The notes beneath the pieces are model-generated. The model saw only the letters and a list, made by a program, of their open reading frames with translations, was not told the origin of the DNA and did no database searches. Position numbers and translations under genes: made by a program. From Psychromonas ingrahamii 37 (GTDB taxonomy: Bacteria; Pseudomonadota; Gammaproteobacteria; Enterobacterales; Psychromonadaceae), in the NCBI RefSeq assembly GCF_000015285.1, contig NC_008709.1, forward strand, positions 3,100,001-3,164,000: a DNA stretch of 64,000 nucleotides, given 5' to 3'. Shown here in pieces: positions 36,589 through 46,632 of the stretch (position 1 is the stretch's first letter; every line of letters starts with the position of its first letter).

Positions 36589-38214
36589 ATGTATATCGAA
36601 AGAGTTAATATTTACAACTATAAATGTTACTACGGGAAGTTCTCTATTGAGTTTAACAAAGGTGTGAATATTCTTGTTGGAGATAATGGTTCAGGTAAAT
36701 CAACTATTCTTGAAGCAGCTAATTTGGTTCTTAGTGGAATACTACACGGCAAATACTTAAAGAATGAACTAAGCCAGTACTTATTCAATTGCAAAGCTGT
36801 ATCTGAGTACCTAACCCAAGTGAACGATGGTGGCAGTACGACTTTACCCGAAATATGCATCGAGGTTATTTTCAACAAAGATAGCTTCCCTAAATTTCAG
36901 GGAACAGGAAACAAGGGGAGGAATGATGCGTGTGGAGTGTCATTCAAAGTCGAATTCGATGATAGCTATACAGAAGAGTACTCTGAACTTATAAAGAGTG
37001 GAGGTAAGCTTAAAACACTACCTATTGAGTATTATAAGGTTTCATGGACATCTTTCGATAGAGATTCAGTTACATCCAGAAGCATCCCAATCAAGTCTGT
37101 TCTAATCGACTCATCTTCGAACAAGTACCAAAATGGTTCTGATGTATACATTTCAAGAATCATCAGAAATGAACTGGAGAACAAAGAGAAGGTCAAATTA
37201 TCTCAGGCATACAGAAAAATGAAAGATAGCTTCACTGAAGAGGAAGCAGTAAAGAGAATTAACGAACAGATTGATAATAAATCAAAAGTTCAAGGGGAAC
37301 ACCTTAATATATCTGTTGACCTTTCGACTCAAAATTCTTGGGAGTCTAGTTTGATGACCTACCTTGGAGACATTCCGTTCCATCAAGTAGGTAAAGGCTC
37401 CCAGTGCGTGATAAAAACAAATCTTGCATTGGGTCATCAAAAGACTAAAGAAGCAAGTTTACTATTGATAGAAGAACCAGAAAATCATTTATCACACTCT
37501 AAGTTAAATTACTTATTAAAAGAAATCATAAATGGTGTGAGTGATAAGCAAGTTATTATTTCAACACATAGCAGCTTCGTAGCTAATAAACTTGGTCTTG
37601 AAAATCTTCTTCTCCTAAATGACCATAAAGTAACAAGATTTAAAGATTTATCAAAAGACACTTTCGATTTCTTTAAGAAGCTGCCGGGCTATCAAACCTT
37701 ACGCCTGATTCTTTGTAAAAAAGCAGTGCTCGTTGAAGGTGATTCCGATGAATTAATATTTCAAAGAGCTTATATGGATGCGAATAACGGAGTATTGCCC
37801 ATCGAACATGGTTTTGATGTGATATCTGTAAAACTTACATTTAAACGTTTTTTAGAAATAGCTGACAAAATTGATAAAAAAGTGGCGGTAATCACCGATA
37901 ATGATGGAGAATACGCCAATACGATCACCAAAAAATATAAGGATTACCATAAACATGCTCACATCTCCATCTTTGCAGACAATCGTAATAACTTAAACAC
38001 ACTTGAGCCACAGTTTGCTGATGCAAACAAAGATGCATTACCCATTTTATGCAAAGCCCTTGAATTGAATGTGAAGAACTTTGATACCGTTGAAAAATTA
38101 TCAGAAAAACTACAAACACAAAAAACCAGTTGGTCTCTAAAGGTTTTTGAATCAAAATATAATTTTAGCTATCCAGAATACATCACTAAAACAGTGGAGT
38201 GGTGTAATGAATAA
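36589..38214 (+). CDS. OLD-family ATPase-TOPRIM nuclease, GajA-like
   Basis: I start at MYIERVNIYNYK (36589), preceded by AAGGGA. The 541-residue protein has an ABC-type ATPase: Walker A GDNGSGKST at about 31-39, Walker B SLLLIEEPENHLS near 300, and the ISTHSSFVANKL switch. A TOPRIM nuclease follows, with VLVEGDSDE and AVITDNDGE. Its stop overlaps the UvrD-like gene, which is the class 2 OLD arrangement used by the Gabija anti-phage system, in which GajA nicks DNA when nucleotides fall. It is a little shorter than typical GajA. Confidence 0.85.
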   Translation: MYIERVNIYNYKCYYGKFSIEFNKGVNILVGDNGSGKSTILEAANLVLSGILHGKYLKNELSQYLFNCKAVSEYLTQVNDGGSTTLPEICIEVIFNKDSFPKFQGTGNKGRNDACGVSFKVEFDDSYTEEYSELIKSGGKLKTLPIEYYKVSWTSFDRDSVTSRSIPIKSVLIDSSSNKYQNGSDVYISRIIRNELENKEKVKLSQAYRKMKDSFTEEEAVKRINEQIDNKSKVQGEHLNISVDLSTQNSWESSLMTYLGDIPFHQVGKGSQCVIKTNLALGHQKTKEASLLLIEEPENHLSHSKLNYLLKEIINGVSDKQVIISTHSSFVANKLGLENLLLLNDHKVTRFKDLSKDTFDFFKKLPGYQTLRLILCKKAVLVEGDSDELIFQRAYMDANNGVLPIEHGFDVISVKLTFKRFLEIADKIDKKVAVITDNDGEYANTITKKYKDYHKHAHISIFADNRNNLNTLEPQFADANKDALPILCKALELNVKNFDTVEKLSEKLQTQKTSWSLKVFESKYNFSYPEYITKTVEWCNE

Positions 38215-39364
38215 CAATAGTCTTGTAATTGCTGCTGCGGGATCTGGTAAAACAACGCTTTTAGTTAAAACCGCGATAGAAAATCCTAATAGGCCAATTT
38301 TGATTACAACTTACACTGAATCAAATGAGCAGGAAATAAGAGATAAGTTTGTTAAAAAAGTAAGAACTGTACTAGCTAATGTCACGATTATCACATGGTT
38401 TTCATTCCTTCTTAAGCATTGGGTTAGGCCATATCAGTGCAGACTAAATGACTCTATTGCGGATGAAAGAATTGGGTTTATTCTGGTCAACTGGCGCTCT
38501 GGCCTTAAGTATAAAAATAAGGATGGTCAAGGAGTATACTGGTCAGAAAAAGATAACTTCAAGAATTATTACTTCACTAAAGACTTCAAGGTCTACTCCG
38601 ATAAGATATCCAAGTTTTGCTTTGAGGCAAATAAGGCAAGCAAGCAGGCAGTCGTTAACCGAATATCAGCGCTATATGGCATGATATTTATAGATGAAGT
38701 GCAAGATCTTGCTGGGTTTGATTTAGAGTTGATCAAGCTTCTATTTAGGTCAAAATCAGAGGTCATGTTAGTTGGAGATCCAAGACAAGTTACCTACAAG
38801 ACTCACCATACAACTAAGTATTCTGACTATGGAAACGGAAATATCAAAGGATTTGTTACATCTGAAAAAACGTTGGGTAAACGGATATCTTGCGAAGTTG
38901 ATGAAACAACACTTAATAAGTCACATCGCTGTTCTCAGGATATTTGTGACTACTCTTCTAGACTCTACCCTAAATTTCCAGCTGTTGATGCATGTCAGTG
39001 TGATGACTGCCGAAAAGAAAATATACTGCACCAAGGGGTTTTCATCGTCCCTAAGCGCCTTTGTTCGGAATACTTACAGACATATCAGCCAATGCAGCTT
39101 CGCTGGAATGCTAAATCTAAAGTAGATTCATCGTATGAAGTAATGAACTTTGGTGAGTCTAAAGGCCTTACTATAGATAGAGTACTTATTTACCCAACCA
39201 AGGATATGGTGAGTTGGATTCGTAATCCTAGCCAACCTGAATTACTAAAGAACCCTACTCGTGCGAGACTGTACGTGGCGCTGACTCGTGCGCGCCACAG
39301 TGTAGCTATAGTGTTAGACCCTGAGGAAAATGAAGTATTGGAAGGAGCTGTGGTATATAAATAG
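38207..39364 (+). CDS. UvrD-like helicase, GajB-like
   Basis: The start at 38207 lies inside the end of the OLD gene (overlap 8 bp). The 385 residues contain SF1 motifs: Walker A AAAGSGKTTLL, TTYTESNEQEI, Walker B IFIDEVQDLAG, GDPRQVTY, KSHRCSQDI, and the C-terminal ALTRARHSVAIV. It is shorter than standard GajB (near 490), lacks most of subdomain 2A, and carries a small Cys cluster CQCDDCRK near 265. It is predicted to work with the OLD nuclease in phage defence; family assignment is by motif and synteny. Confidence 0.82.
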   Translation: MNNNSLVIAAAGSGKTTLLVKTAIENPNRPILITTYTESNEQEIRDKFVKKVRTVLANVTIITWFSFLLKHWVRPYQCRLNDSIADERIGFILVNWRSGLKYKNKDGQGVYWSEKDNFKNYYFTKDFKVYSDKISKFCFEANKASKQAVVNRISALYGMIFIDEVQDLAGFDLELIKLLFRSKSEVMLVGDPRQVTYKTHHTTKYSDYGNGNIKGFVTSEKTLGKRISCEVDETTLNKSHRCSQDICDYSSRLYPKFPAVDACQCDDCRKENILHQGVFIVPKRLCSEYLQTYQPMQLRWNAKSKVDSSYEVMNFGESKGLTIDRVLIYPTKDMVSWIRNPSQPELLKNPTRARLYVALTRARHSVAIVLDPEENEVLEGAVVYK

Positions 39365-39509
39365 TGAGGAGGACATCCATGTATTTTGGATAACTAACAC
39401 TAGTGCGAATTGCGTTAAGTTACTTCATTCGTTATCACGTTTATGCCCATTCCCAAGTTGCCTGCTAAAGATTTTCCGCATAATTATGCAGTCTAGCAAT
39501 TTGTATAGA

Positions 39510-39650
39510 AATACCCATTTTGCTAGGTATTGGGAGAAAGTGGGCGTAAATGGAGTCGTTCAACAGATAAATAGAGCAAAAGCTCTATGGCGCTTTGCCC
39601 CAAAGAGACTTAGAAGGTTAACTCGTAAACGTCCCTATTAGCCTTAGAAA
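39510..39650. repeat. GCCCCC-loop hairpin repeat, copy E (decayed) with left module
   Basis: The left module TATTGGGAGAAAGTGGGCGT and AGAGCAAAAGCTCT are clear. The two hairpins (ATGGCGCTTTGCCCC and AACTCGTAAACGTCCC) are eroded. Confidence 0.6.
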
Positions 39651-39792
39651 ACCTGATCTCTGATGTACTTCATTAAAATGTTCGAAGAATAAAAAATATC
39701 AATATTTTTATTAAAATAAATCTGGAAATCGCTTTATTGTAGGCAGTAAACTATTGTAAAGAGAATATCGAAATTTACTTAAGGGGATATAG

Positions 39793-39972
39793 ATGATAAT
39801 AATAAAAAAAGGCAACACACTTAACTTAGAACATCTAGTTTTAAACCAAATGTTAGGGCATACAAGTGTAGTAAAGACAATGGAGTACATTAGGTTCGCA
39901 TTACAAGAGCCCCTCCTAAATGATGTTTATGAGCCATCAGCTCCTAGTGACAACGGACCTACTTTTAATTAG
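39793..39972 (+). pseudogene. Tyrosine recombinase C-terminal remnant (59 aa)
   Basis: A short frame contains LNQMLGHTSVVKTMEYIRFA, the LGH...TxxY box of phage-type integrases, followed by a tail EPLLNDVYEPSAPSDNG. The upstream catalytic Arg region is missing. AAGGGG precedes the ATG, so a small peptide might be made, but it cannot be an active recombinase. Confidence 0.5.
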
Positions 39973-39989
39973 CATTATCACCTTAGAAA

Positions 39990-40300
39990 GCTAGGTCGCT
40001 AACGCCCCCAAAGCGACTTAGAAACTTATAAAATTTGGACCAGTATCACTTATCCACTACAAAACGAAATTGGTTCCTTTAGCTATTTGAGCTTGAAAAA
40101 AACAAATGGGAAAAGCATCTTCATGCTCAACAAACGGTCATTAAAAAAAATTTTAACCTGCTTTTTTTAAGGTTATATAGATTAACTGACTCTTGGTTTT
40201 AAGTGCTTTCTTTAAATCTGATAATGAAACCGTTATTTATGAAAGAAAAAGTCGCTACTTACCATAAGCGGTATTTTGTGCTTATTATTTGTTAAGCGGC
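39990..40300. repeat. Long dispersed repeat with hairpin, copy F (partner at 52.1 kb)
   Basis: TAGGTCGCT (39992-40000) pairs with AGCGACTTA (40012-40020, one G-T pair) around AACGCCCCCAA. The following ~280 bp (TTATAAAATTTGGACCAGTA to ACTTACCATAAGCGGTATT) are nearly identical to 52120-52390. The remaining DNA to 40567 shows no gene except the leader of the lipoprotein gene. Confidence 0.75.
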
Positions 40301-40567
40301 ACTCGGTAATATTTATTTTCCTGCCTTTGAATGTGATTTTTTGATGTTTTTGTGTGTTTTTGTTACCATTTACCATGGCATGTTATTAATATCTTGGGTG
40401 CAACTGTAAGTTACAATTAATATTATTTTAAATGTAACACTCCGGATATTTATAATAACCTCATATTTAAACAAGTTATACAATCTAATGAAATCTCGTA
40501 ACTCATTATTTTTATTAGGTAATTTGGATAACTGCCCGGTGTATTGTTAAATGGAGTTAATAACGTA

Positions 40568-43500
40568 ATGACATATAAAAAAAACCTTCTTTTTTTTTTG
40601 CTTTCTTTAATACTGTTCGGTTGTGGTGGCGGTGATGAGCCAACTATTCAATCAACTCCTAAAATAGAAATCAATGCCACTGTTATTGATGGCTATTTAA
40701 AAGACGCGAAAGTCTGGCTTGATATTAATGAGAACTTTGAATTTGATGTGAACGAACCCTTTGCTGTTTCTGGAGCGCGAGGTAAGGTTGTTCTTGATGT
40801 TACTGGTATTGATAATCCAAGTTCTTATCCTATCGTAGCTCAAGCAGTAAAAGACGAAACAATCGATGAATCTACGGGGGATTTTGTTACACATAATTAT
40901 GTTATTTCAGCTCCGAAAGGTGAGGTGTCGATTACTCCGCTATCGACTTTGGTTCATTTATATTTAGAACAAAATACTAATGGTGTAGAAACCCCTGATG
41001 GATTTAGTTCAAAACTATCAGAAGCAAAAGATGCTGTGGCCTCTTCGTTAGGTCTTAACAAGGATGATGTTCTTGGTGACTATATTGAAGGGCGTCACAA
41101 TGATGTGTTGTATGCAGCAGAGAATATTGTTGCGTCAGGCGTGTTACCAGATGAACCAAGTTTGCTAGACAATATTTCAAATGAAATTACAGATAGTTCA
41201 CAATTCTCTGATGACATGAGATCTGTTAATGAGAATATCAAACAGTCAATTGAGCATGTTAAATCAAATGACGGTATGTCTTTTGAGGAACATCTGCCGG
41301 TATATAATCCAGTAGAGCAGGATAAAGAATGTAGAACAGGATTTGTTCAGGATGGTGTGATTTGTGTTGTTGATTCGGATAACGATGCTATTGCGAATAA
41401 TATTGATACTGACGATGACAACGATGGAATACCTGATGTTGATGATACATACCCATTAACCGTAGAAGATACGACCGATACAGGCACCGACGGTATTGGT
41501 AATAATTCAGATACGGATAACGACAATACGGTAATCCCTGCAAACGTCATTCCAGTCGCAAATGCGGGGAATAACCAAACAGTTGATGAGCAAACAGCGG
41601 TTACTCTTTCTGGTTCCGCAACTGATACAGATGGTACGATTGCCATTTATAGCTGGGTGCAAATCAGTGGTACAACGGTTCTTTTAAATAATGCGAATAG
41701 TGTAAACGCAAATTTTATTTCTCCAACATTAACCGTATCAGAAACCTTAACCTTTAGCTTAAAGGCTATTGATAATGAGGTGGCCAGTGCTAATGACAGT
41801 ATAAGTGTTACGGTAGACCCGGTTAATTCAGCGCCAACAGTTAATGTAGGCAGCGACCAAACAGTTGATGAGCAAAAAACTGTTACTCTTTCTGGTTCCG
41901 CAACCGACTCAGATGGCACTATAGCTACTTATAGCTGGGTACAAACAGGCGGTACTACCGTTAGCTTAACGGATGCTAGCAGTGCATCGGCAAGATTTAC
42001 AGCGCCGATATTAACCGTATCAGAAACCTTAACCTTTAGCTTAAAGGCTATTGATAATGAGGGGGCCAGTGCTAATGACAGTATAATTGTTACGGTAGAC
42101 TCGGTTAATTCAGCGCCAACAGTTAATGTAGGCAGCGACCAAACAGCTGATGAGCAAAAAACTGTTACTCTTTCTGGTTCCGCAACCGACTCAGATGGCA
42201 CTATAGCTACTTATAGCTGGGTACAAACAGGCGGCACTACCGTTAGCTTAACGGATGCTAGTAGTGCATCGGCAAGCTTTACAGCGCCGATATTAACCGC
42301 AGCTGAAACCTTAACCTTTAGCTTAAAGGCTATTGATAATGAGGGGGCCAGTGCTAATGACAGTATAAGTGTTACGGTAGAATCGGTTAATTCAGCGCCA
42401 ACAGTTAATGTAGGCAGCGACCAAACAGTTGATGAGCAAAAAACGGTTACTCTTTCTGGTTCCGCAACCGACTCAGATGGCACTATAGCTACTTATAGCT
42501 GGGTACAAACAGGCGGCACTACCGTTAGCTTAACGGATGCTAGTAGTGCATCGGCAAGCTTTACAGCGCCGATATTAACCGCAGCTGAAACCTTAACCTT
42601 TAGCTTAAAGGCTATTGATAATGAGGGGGGCAGTGCTAATGACAGTATAAGTGTTACGGTTAATCCTGTTAATTCTGTTAAGGCTGTTTATTCTTCTGTT
42701 AGGGCTTTTGCAGTCTTAAAGGATGACGGCAGCGTGGTGACTTGGGGGGATAGGGCTGAAGGCGGTGATAGCTCTTATGTAACACTCGACCATATACAAA
42801 CGATTTATTCTAATCGTGCTGGTTTTGCAGCCTTAAAAGATGACGGTAGCGTGGTGACTTGGGGGTGGGGGTGGAGTTCTATAGGCGGAGATAGCTCTTA
42901 TGTGACACTCGAAAATGTACAAACGATTTATTCTAATCGTAATGTTTTTGCAGCCTTAAAAGATGACGGTAGCGTGGTGACTTGGGGGAGTCCCGATTGG
43001 GGTGGAGACAGCTCTAATGTGACACTCGAGAATATACAGACGATTTATTCTAATGAGAGAGCATTTGCAGCCTTAAAAGATGATGGCAGTGTGGTGACTT
43101 GGGGATATAGCGTTTATGGCGGAGATAGCTCTTATGTAACACTCGACCATGTACAAACGATTTATTCTACTAGTTCTGCTTTTGCAGCCTTAAAAAATGA
43201 CGGTAGTGTAGTGACTTGGGGGTATAGGGCTGAAGGCGGTGATAGCTCCACCGTAACACTCAACCATGTACAAACGATTTATTCTAATCGTAATGCTTTT
43301 GCAGCCTTAAAAGATGACGGTAGTGTAGTGACTTGGGGAAGGAGTAATAGCGGCGGATATAGCTCTTCCGTAACACTCGACCATATAGAAACGATTTATT
43401 CTAATTATTATGCTTTTGCAGCCTTAAAAGATGACGGTAGCGTGGTGACTTGGGGTGAAGGTGGTGGAGGCGGAGATAGCTCCACCGTAACACTCGATCA

Positions 43501-43891
43501 TGTACAAACGATTAATTCTACTAAAAGAGCATTTGCAGCCTTAAAAGATGACGGCAGCGTGGTGACTTGGGGTGAAGGTGGTGGAGGCGGAGATAGCTCC
43601 ACCGTAACACTCGAGAATGTACAAAAAATTTATTCAACTGATTATGCATTTGCAGCTTTAAAAGATGACGGCAGCGTGGTGACTTGGGGGGATAGTAATA
43701 GCGGCGGAGATAGCTCCACCGTAACACTCGAGAATGTACAAACGATTTATTCTACTAGTACGGATCCTGTTAGAACTAATGTATATTCTGGTGCCTTTGC
43801 AGCCTTAAAAGATGACGGCAGCGTGGTGACTTGGGGGGGCCGCGATAGCGGCGGAGATAGCTCTTCCGTTAGTGATGAGTTAAGCCCTTAA
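40568..43891 (+). CDS. Large repeat lipoprotein: PKD/Ig-like and RCC1-like repeats
   Basis: I start at MTYKKN (40568), 11 bases after GGAG. A lipoprotein signal ends at LFGC. After ~240 residues of unassigned N-domain come calcium-binding DSDNDAIANNIDTDDDNDGI-type loops, four 94-residue PKD/Ig-like repeats (NQTVDEQ...TLSGSATDSDGTI) almost identical at DNA level (282 bp), and ten ~38-residue units of the form AFAALKDDGSVVTWG...GGDSS, which resemble RCC1 beta-propeller blades. It is probably exported and surface-attached, perhaps adhesive. The near-identity of repeats means copy number can change by recombination. Confidence 0.85.
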   Translation: MTYKKNLLFFLLSLILFGCGGGDEPTIQSTPKIEINATVIDGYLKDAKVWLDINENFEFDVNEPFAVSGARGKVVLDVTGIDNPSSYPIVAQAVKDETIDESTGDFVTHNYVISAPKGEVSITPLSTLVHLYLEQNTNGVETPDGFSSKLSEAKDAVASSLGLNKDDVLGDYIEGRHNDVLYAAENIVASGVLPDEPSLLDNISNEITDSSQFSDDMRSVNENIKQSIEHVKSNDGMSFEEHLPVYNPVEQDKECRTGFVQDGVICVVDSDNDAIANNIDTDDDNDGIPDVDDTYPLTVEDTTDTGTDGIGNNSDTDNDNTVIPANVIPVANAGNNQTVDEQTAVTLSGSATDTDGTIAIYSWVQISGTTVLLNNANSVNANFISPTLTVSETLTFSLKAIDNEVASANDSISVTVDPVNSAPTVNVGSDQTVDEQKTVTLSGSATDSDGTIATYSWVQTGGTTVSLTDASSASARFTAPILTVSETLTFSLKAIDNEGASANDSIIVTVDSVNSAPTVNVGSDQTADEQKTVTLSGSATDSDGTIATYSWVQTGGTTVSLTDASSASASFTAPILTAAETLTFSLKAIDNEGASANDSISVTVESVNSAPTVNVGSDQTVDEQKTVTLSGSATDSDGTIATYSWVQTGGTTVSLTDASSASASFTAPILTAAETLTFSLKAIDNEGGSANDSISVTVNPVNSVKAVYSSVRAFAVLKDDGSVVTWGDRAEGGDSSYVTLDHIQTIYSNRAGFAALKDDGSVVTWGWGWSSIGGDSSYVTLENVQTIYSNRNVFAALKDDGSVVTWGSPDWGGDSSNVTLENIQTIYSNERAFAALKDDGSVVTWGYSVYGGDSSYVTLDHVQTIYSTSSAFAALKNDGSVVTWGYRAEGGDSSTVTLNHVQTIYSNRNAFAALKDDGSVVTWGRSNSGGYSSSVTLDHIETIYSNYYAFAALKDDGSVVTWGEGGGGGDSSTVTLDHVQTINSTKRAFAALKDDGSVVTWGEGGGGGDSSTVTLENVQKIYSTDYAFAALKDDGSVVTWGDSNSGGDSSTVTLENVQTIYSTSTDPVRTNVYSGAFAALKDDGSVVTWGGRDSGGDSSSVSDELSP

Positions 43892-43963
43892 ATTAATCAA
43901 TATAAAAGTCAAGGCGGGGTTATTTCTGTATTTCCCATAACACTTGTTTTTATATACGATATT

Positions 43964-43992
43964 CAAAAGGCTACTTTTAGTAGCCTTTTTAT
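43964..43992 (+). terminator. Terminator of the repeat lipoprotein gene
   Basis: AAAGGCTAC and GTAGCCTTT pair around TTTTA, followed by a T-run. Confidence 0.9.
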
Positions 43993-44039
43993 CATCACCA
44001 ATGGCAGAGTAATAAAATGTCATACCCAATTCAGTGATG

Positions 44040-44404
44040 CTTGCTAATTCCCGAAGCGAGCGTCGTAGTGCCCAAGTGAATTTGGCCACTTTTTTCGTTT
44101 TGTAAGTCGGTATGTGCCTTAGAAAACTAACTCGCTTTCGGGAAAAAGCGAACGTGTTGATAGCATCAGTTTTTTAATAAGTATTACGCTTATATTATCC
44201 AGAATTGAGGTTAACTAGGTCTCTTCAGTGCGAAGACATCTAGTGATGTGTTCCTAGTTCTGTGCGAATTTGTCAATAAAATGGGAGATTGACATATCAA
44301 CAGCCCCACAAGCAACTGTATTTATATGCAGGTATAATTCTTTTGAATCTCTTCTGCACACTTATTGCACATCATATGAATACTTAACGCACAATCCTCA
44401 CATT
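44040..44404. repeat. Intergenic repeat segment shared with 49.6-49.9 kb
   Basis: Contains an eroded hairpin unit (GTAAGTCGGTATGTGCCTTA), then GCGAACGTGTTGATAGCATC, TTGAGGTTAACTAGGTCT and CTAGTGATGTG. These occur in the same order at about 49650-49900. No gene is visible. It leads directly into the palindrome-bearing repeat. Confidence 0.65.
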
Positions 44405-44630
44405 CTTAATAAATTAACTTATTGAAAATAATCAGTTAATTTTTATGGTTTTCATTTATAGAGATCTCTATAAATGAAAATGCGTCATTTTTCCAAAATT
44501 AAATATCAATTTACAATCAGGAGTTGGGTCTATCTAACTGTTTTATAAGTCTTTTATTATATAATTCTTATAAATAAATAAAATTTTAAATATATATTAG
44601 TGAGAATGCGGACTAATACACTGTTATGCG
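44405..44630 (+). repeat. Palindrome-bearing dispersed repeat, copy 2
   Basis: A perfect 32-bp palindrome occupies 44449-44480, with core TTTATAGAGATCTCTATAAA. It is followed by CAATTTACAATC, TCTAACTGTTTTATAAG, AAAATTTTAAAT and TATTAGTGAGAATGCGGACT, and ends in the attC-type core GTTATGC (44623-44629). The next gene starts 37 bp later in the same direction. Confidence 0.75.
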
Positions 44631-44666
44631 TATTTAACAGCATTATTCATACTTAGAGGCTCTTAA

Positions 44667-45446
44667 TTGAACATCTTAAATTTTATCTTGAATTTATTAA
44701 AGCACCCTATAACAGCAATAGTTGTATCAATATCTCTAACAATTGTTGTTTACAAGTTATCTATTGTTGTAAAGGAGCCTGTTTTCGCTATTAAACCTCC
44801 TATTCTGTTAGTTCAAAATCAAACGGGTTCAAATAGGTTAAAAGTAACTTGGGATGATATTCCAGTTGAAAACGTTTATTCCGTTGAAGTAGCTATTTGG
44901 AATAAAGGCAACGACTATATAGATTTTGAAAATGTTGTAAAATCTAGCCCTATAAAAATCATGCCTACAAATAAAGTTAATATTTTAAACGTAAAACGTA
45001 TGAAAGTTAGCGGCCCTAAATTAGAATTAAATGGAAAAATTATTGAAGACATTGGCACTAAAAAGGCTATTTTAATAAACATCAAAAACGATGAGGTTCT
45101 AGAGCATTTAGATGGATCCGTTTTTCATATTTTATACTCAAGTAATCAAGAGGTAGGCTGGATGGTAAAAGGGAGAATCAAAGGAATTCCTGAAGGTTTT
45201 ATAGAAGAAGATGATTACCCGACTAAACCCACATCACAAACTTGGTATTTATCTATAGCAGCATTTTCTCTGGAGTTTTTGCTATTTTTATTAGTCATTA
45301 CTAGCCAATTTTTCCTCCAGAAGAAAGATTTAAATCCAAGGTGGTGGTTATTTCCCTATAATGTAGTGTTAAGTGTTCTTGTTATATATTGGTTATTTGC
45401 GAGCGTTTTTCCATTTCTTTTCTACCCAGAATGGCTAATTATGTGA
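44667..45446 (+). CDS. Hypothetical membrane protein, 259 aa (likely gene cassette)
   Basis: Starts at TTG (44667) with GAGGC upstream. It has an N-terminal transmembrane helix (AIVVSISLTIVVYKL), a ~150-residue beta-rich extracytoplasmic domain, and two C-terminal helices (LSIAAFSLEFLLFLLVI and VLSVLVIYWLFASVF). No family is recognised. It sits between an attC-type core at 44623 and an attC-like site at 45463-45521, which is how integron cassettes are built. Confidence 0.75.
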   Translation: MNILNFILNLLKHPITAIVVSISLTIVVYKLSIVVKEPVFAIKPPILLVQNQTGSNRLKVTWDDIPVENVYSVEVAIWNKGNDYIDFENVVKSSPIKIMPTNKVNILNVKRMKVSGPKLELNGKIIEDIGTKKAILINIKNDEVLEHLDGSVFHILYSSNQEVGWMVKGRIKGIPEGFIEEDDYPTKPTSQTWYLSIAAFSLEFLLFLLVITSQFFLQKKDLNPRWWLFPYNVVLSVLVIYWLFASVFPFLFYPEWLIM

Positions 45447-45462
45447 TGTATGTGCACCATAC

Positions 45463-45521
45463 GGCTAACAAGTCGTTTAATGGGATTTGGCTGAAAGAGT
45501 AATTCTACAGCCTCGTTATTT
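45463..45521 (+). other. attC-like site after the membrane-protein cassette
   Basis: GGCTAACAAGTCGTTTAA opens the site, as in Vibrio-type attC, and CCTCGTTATTT closes it. The 59 bp site lacks a good L' arm, so it is a shortened or decayed attC. Confidence 0.5.
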
Positions 45522-45540
45522 ATCTGGAAGGTAGAGAGAA

Positions 45541-46632
45541 TTGAAAGTATTTCTAAAGCACAGCGATGGATCTTTGAAAGATGAAAAAGGTAACGTTATT
45601 TTCTTTAGTTTCGATCGATTTGTGAATGACATCTGTGAAGGTGGCTGTTGCTTCATGTGTGGCGCATCCCCTAAAGAGAAAGAATTTAATGAAGAGCATG
45701 TAATCCCAAAATGGGTTCTTCGTATGCTTGATATATATAAGTTAAAAATTATTCTTCCAAATCAAGCTTCAGTCCGATATGACCAATATACAGTTCCATG
45801 CTGTAAGAATTGTAACTCCTTTTTAGGCACTAATGTTGAGGAAGAAATTAGAGCTGTTATTGATGGCGGCTTAGAGTCTGTTAATTCTTATATCCAAGAA
45901 AATGGGCCATGGAAAATATTCTTATGGTTATCTCTTATTTTCTTTAAAACGCATCTAAAAGATAGCTATACGAGGAAGCATCTTGATAGGCGAAAAGGAG
46001 ATGAGTCAATTTCTAGCGATTATGATTGGGGTCTATTACATCATATTCACTGCATGGTGCGTGCTCTTCAAAATGGAATTTCGATTGAGAATGAATGTCT
46101 AGGATCACTTTTGGTACTTCCTGCTAAAACTGCTGAGCATCTAGATTCATATGATTATCGAGATATATATGCTGCAAATACAATTTTATTAAGAATTAAT
46201 GATATAGCTTTTTTGGCTGTTTTAGATGACTCTTGCGCTGCACTAAACTTTTTTTCTGGCCACTTTAATCGTCTATCTGCGCCTCTATCTCCATTACAAC
46301 TTCGAGAGGTTCTCTCTCATCTAACACTTTTAAATTACAAACTTAAGTATCGACCAAGTTATCAAACTAAGTTCGATCCAAAAACAAGTGATTTTTATAT
46401 TTCCGCAAATATACCTGAAACACTTGAACTTGAAGACCACACTAGAGAAGAGCTTGGTGAAATTCTTTATGCAAATGTTTCAGAATATGTAACAAAAATG
46501 CCATGCCCAGACACATATTTTACAGAAGATAATGTGTCAAAAGGTTGCTACAGCTTTTTATTCGACGAGAATGGTGAATTTATATCTAACTCAATGGATT
46601 TGATTGAATTAAGTACGTCAGATAGTACATAA
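45541..46632 (+). CDS. HNH endonuclease-like protein (363 aa, likely gene cassette)
   Basis: TTG start at 45541 after GAGAGA. Near residues 37-100 are two Cys pairs around an HNH-type motif: CCFMCGASP, FNEEHVIPKWVL (EH for the catalytic His), and VPCCKNCNSFLG. The remaining ~260 residues are unassigned helical sequence. Zinc-stapled HNH proteins of this sort act as restriction or defence nucleases. It lies between attC-like sites and directly follows the membrane-protein cassette in the same orientation. Confidence 0.75.
   Translation: MKVFLKHSDGSLKDEKGNVIFFSFDRFVNDICEGGCCFMCGASPKEKEFNEEHVIPKWVLRMLDIYKLKIILPNQASVRYDQYTVPCCKNCNSFLGTNVEEEIRAVIDGGLESVNSYIQENGPWKIFLWLSLIFFKTHLKDSYTRKHLDRRKGDESISSDYDWGLLHHIHCMVRALQNGISIENECLGSLLVLPAKTAEHLDSYDYRDIYAANTILLRINDIAFLAVLDDSCAALNFFSGHFNRLSAPLSPLQLREVLSHLTLLNYKLKYRPSYQTKFDPKTSDFYISANIPETLELEDHTREELGEILYANVSEYVTKMPCPDTYFTEDNVSKGCYSFLFDENGEFISNSMDLIELSTSDST

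Noticed and set aside
41347..42483. Minus-strand frames of 90-99 codons
   Set aside because: They are antisense shadows of the four PKD repeats and recur with the repeat period.
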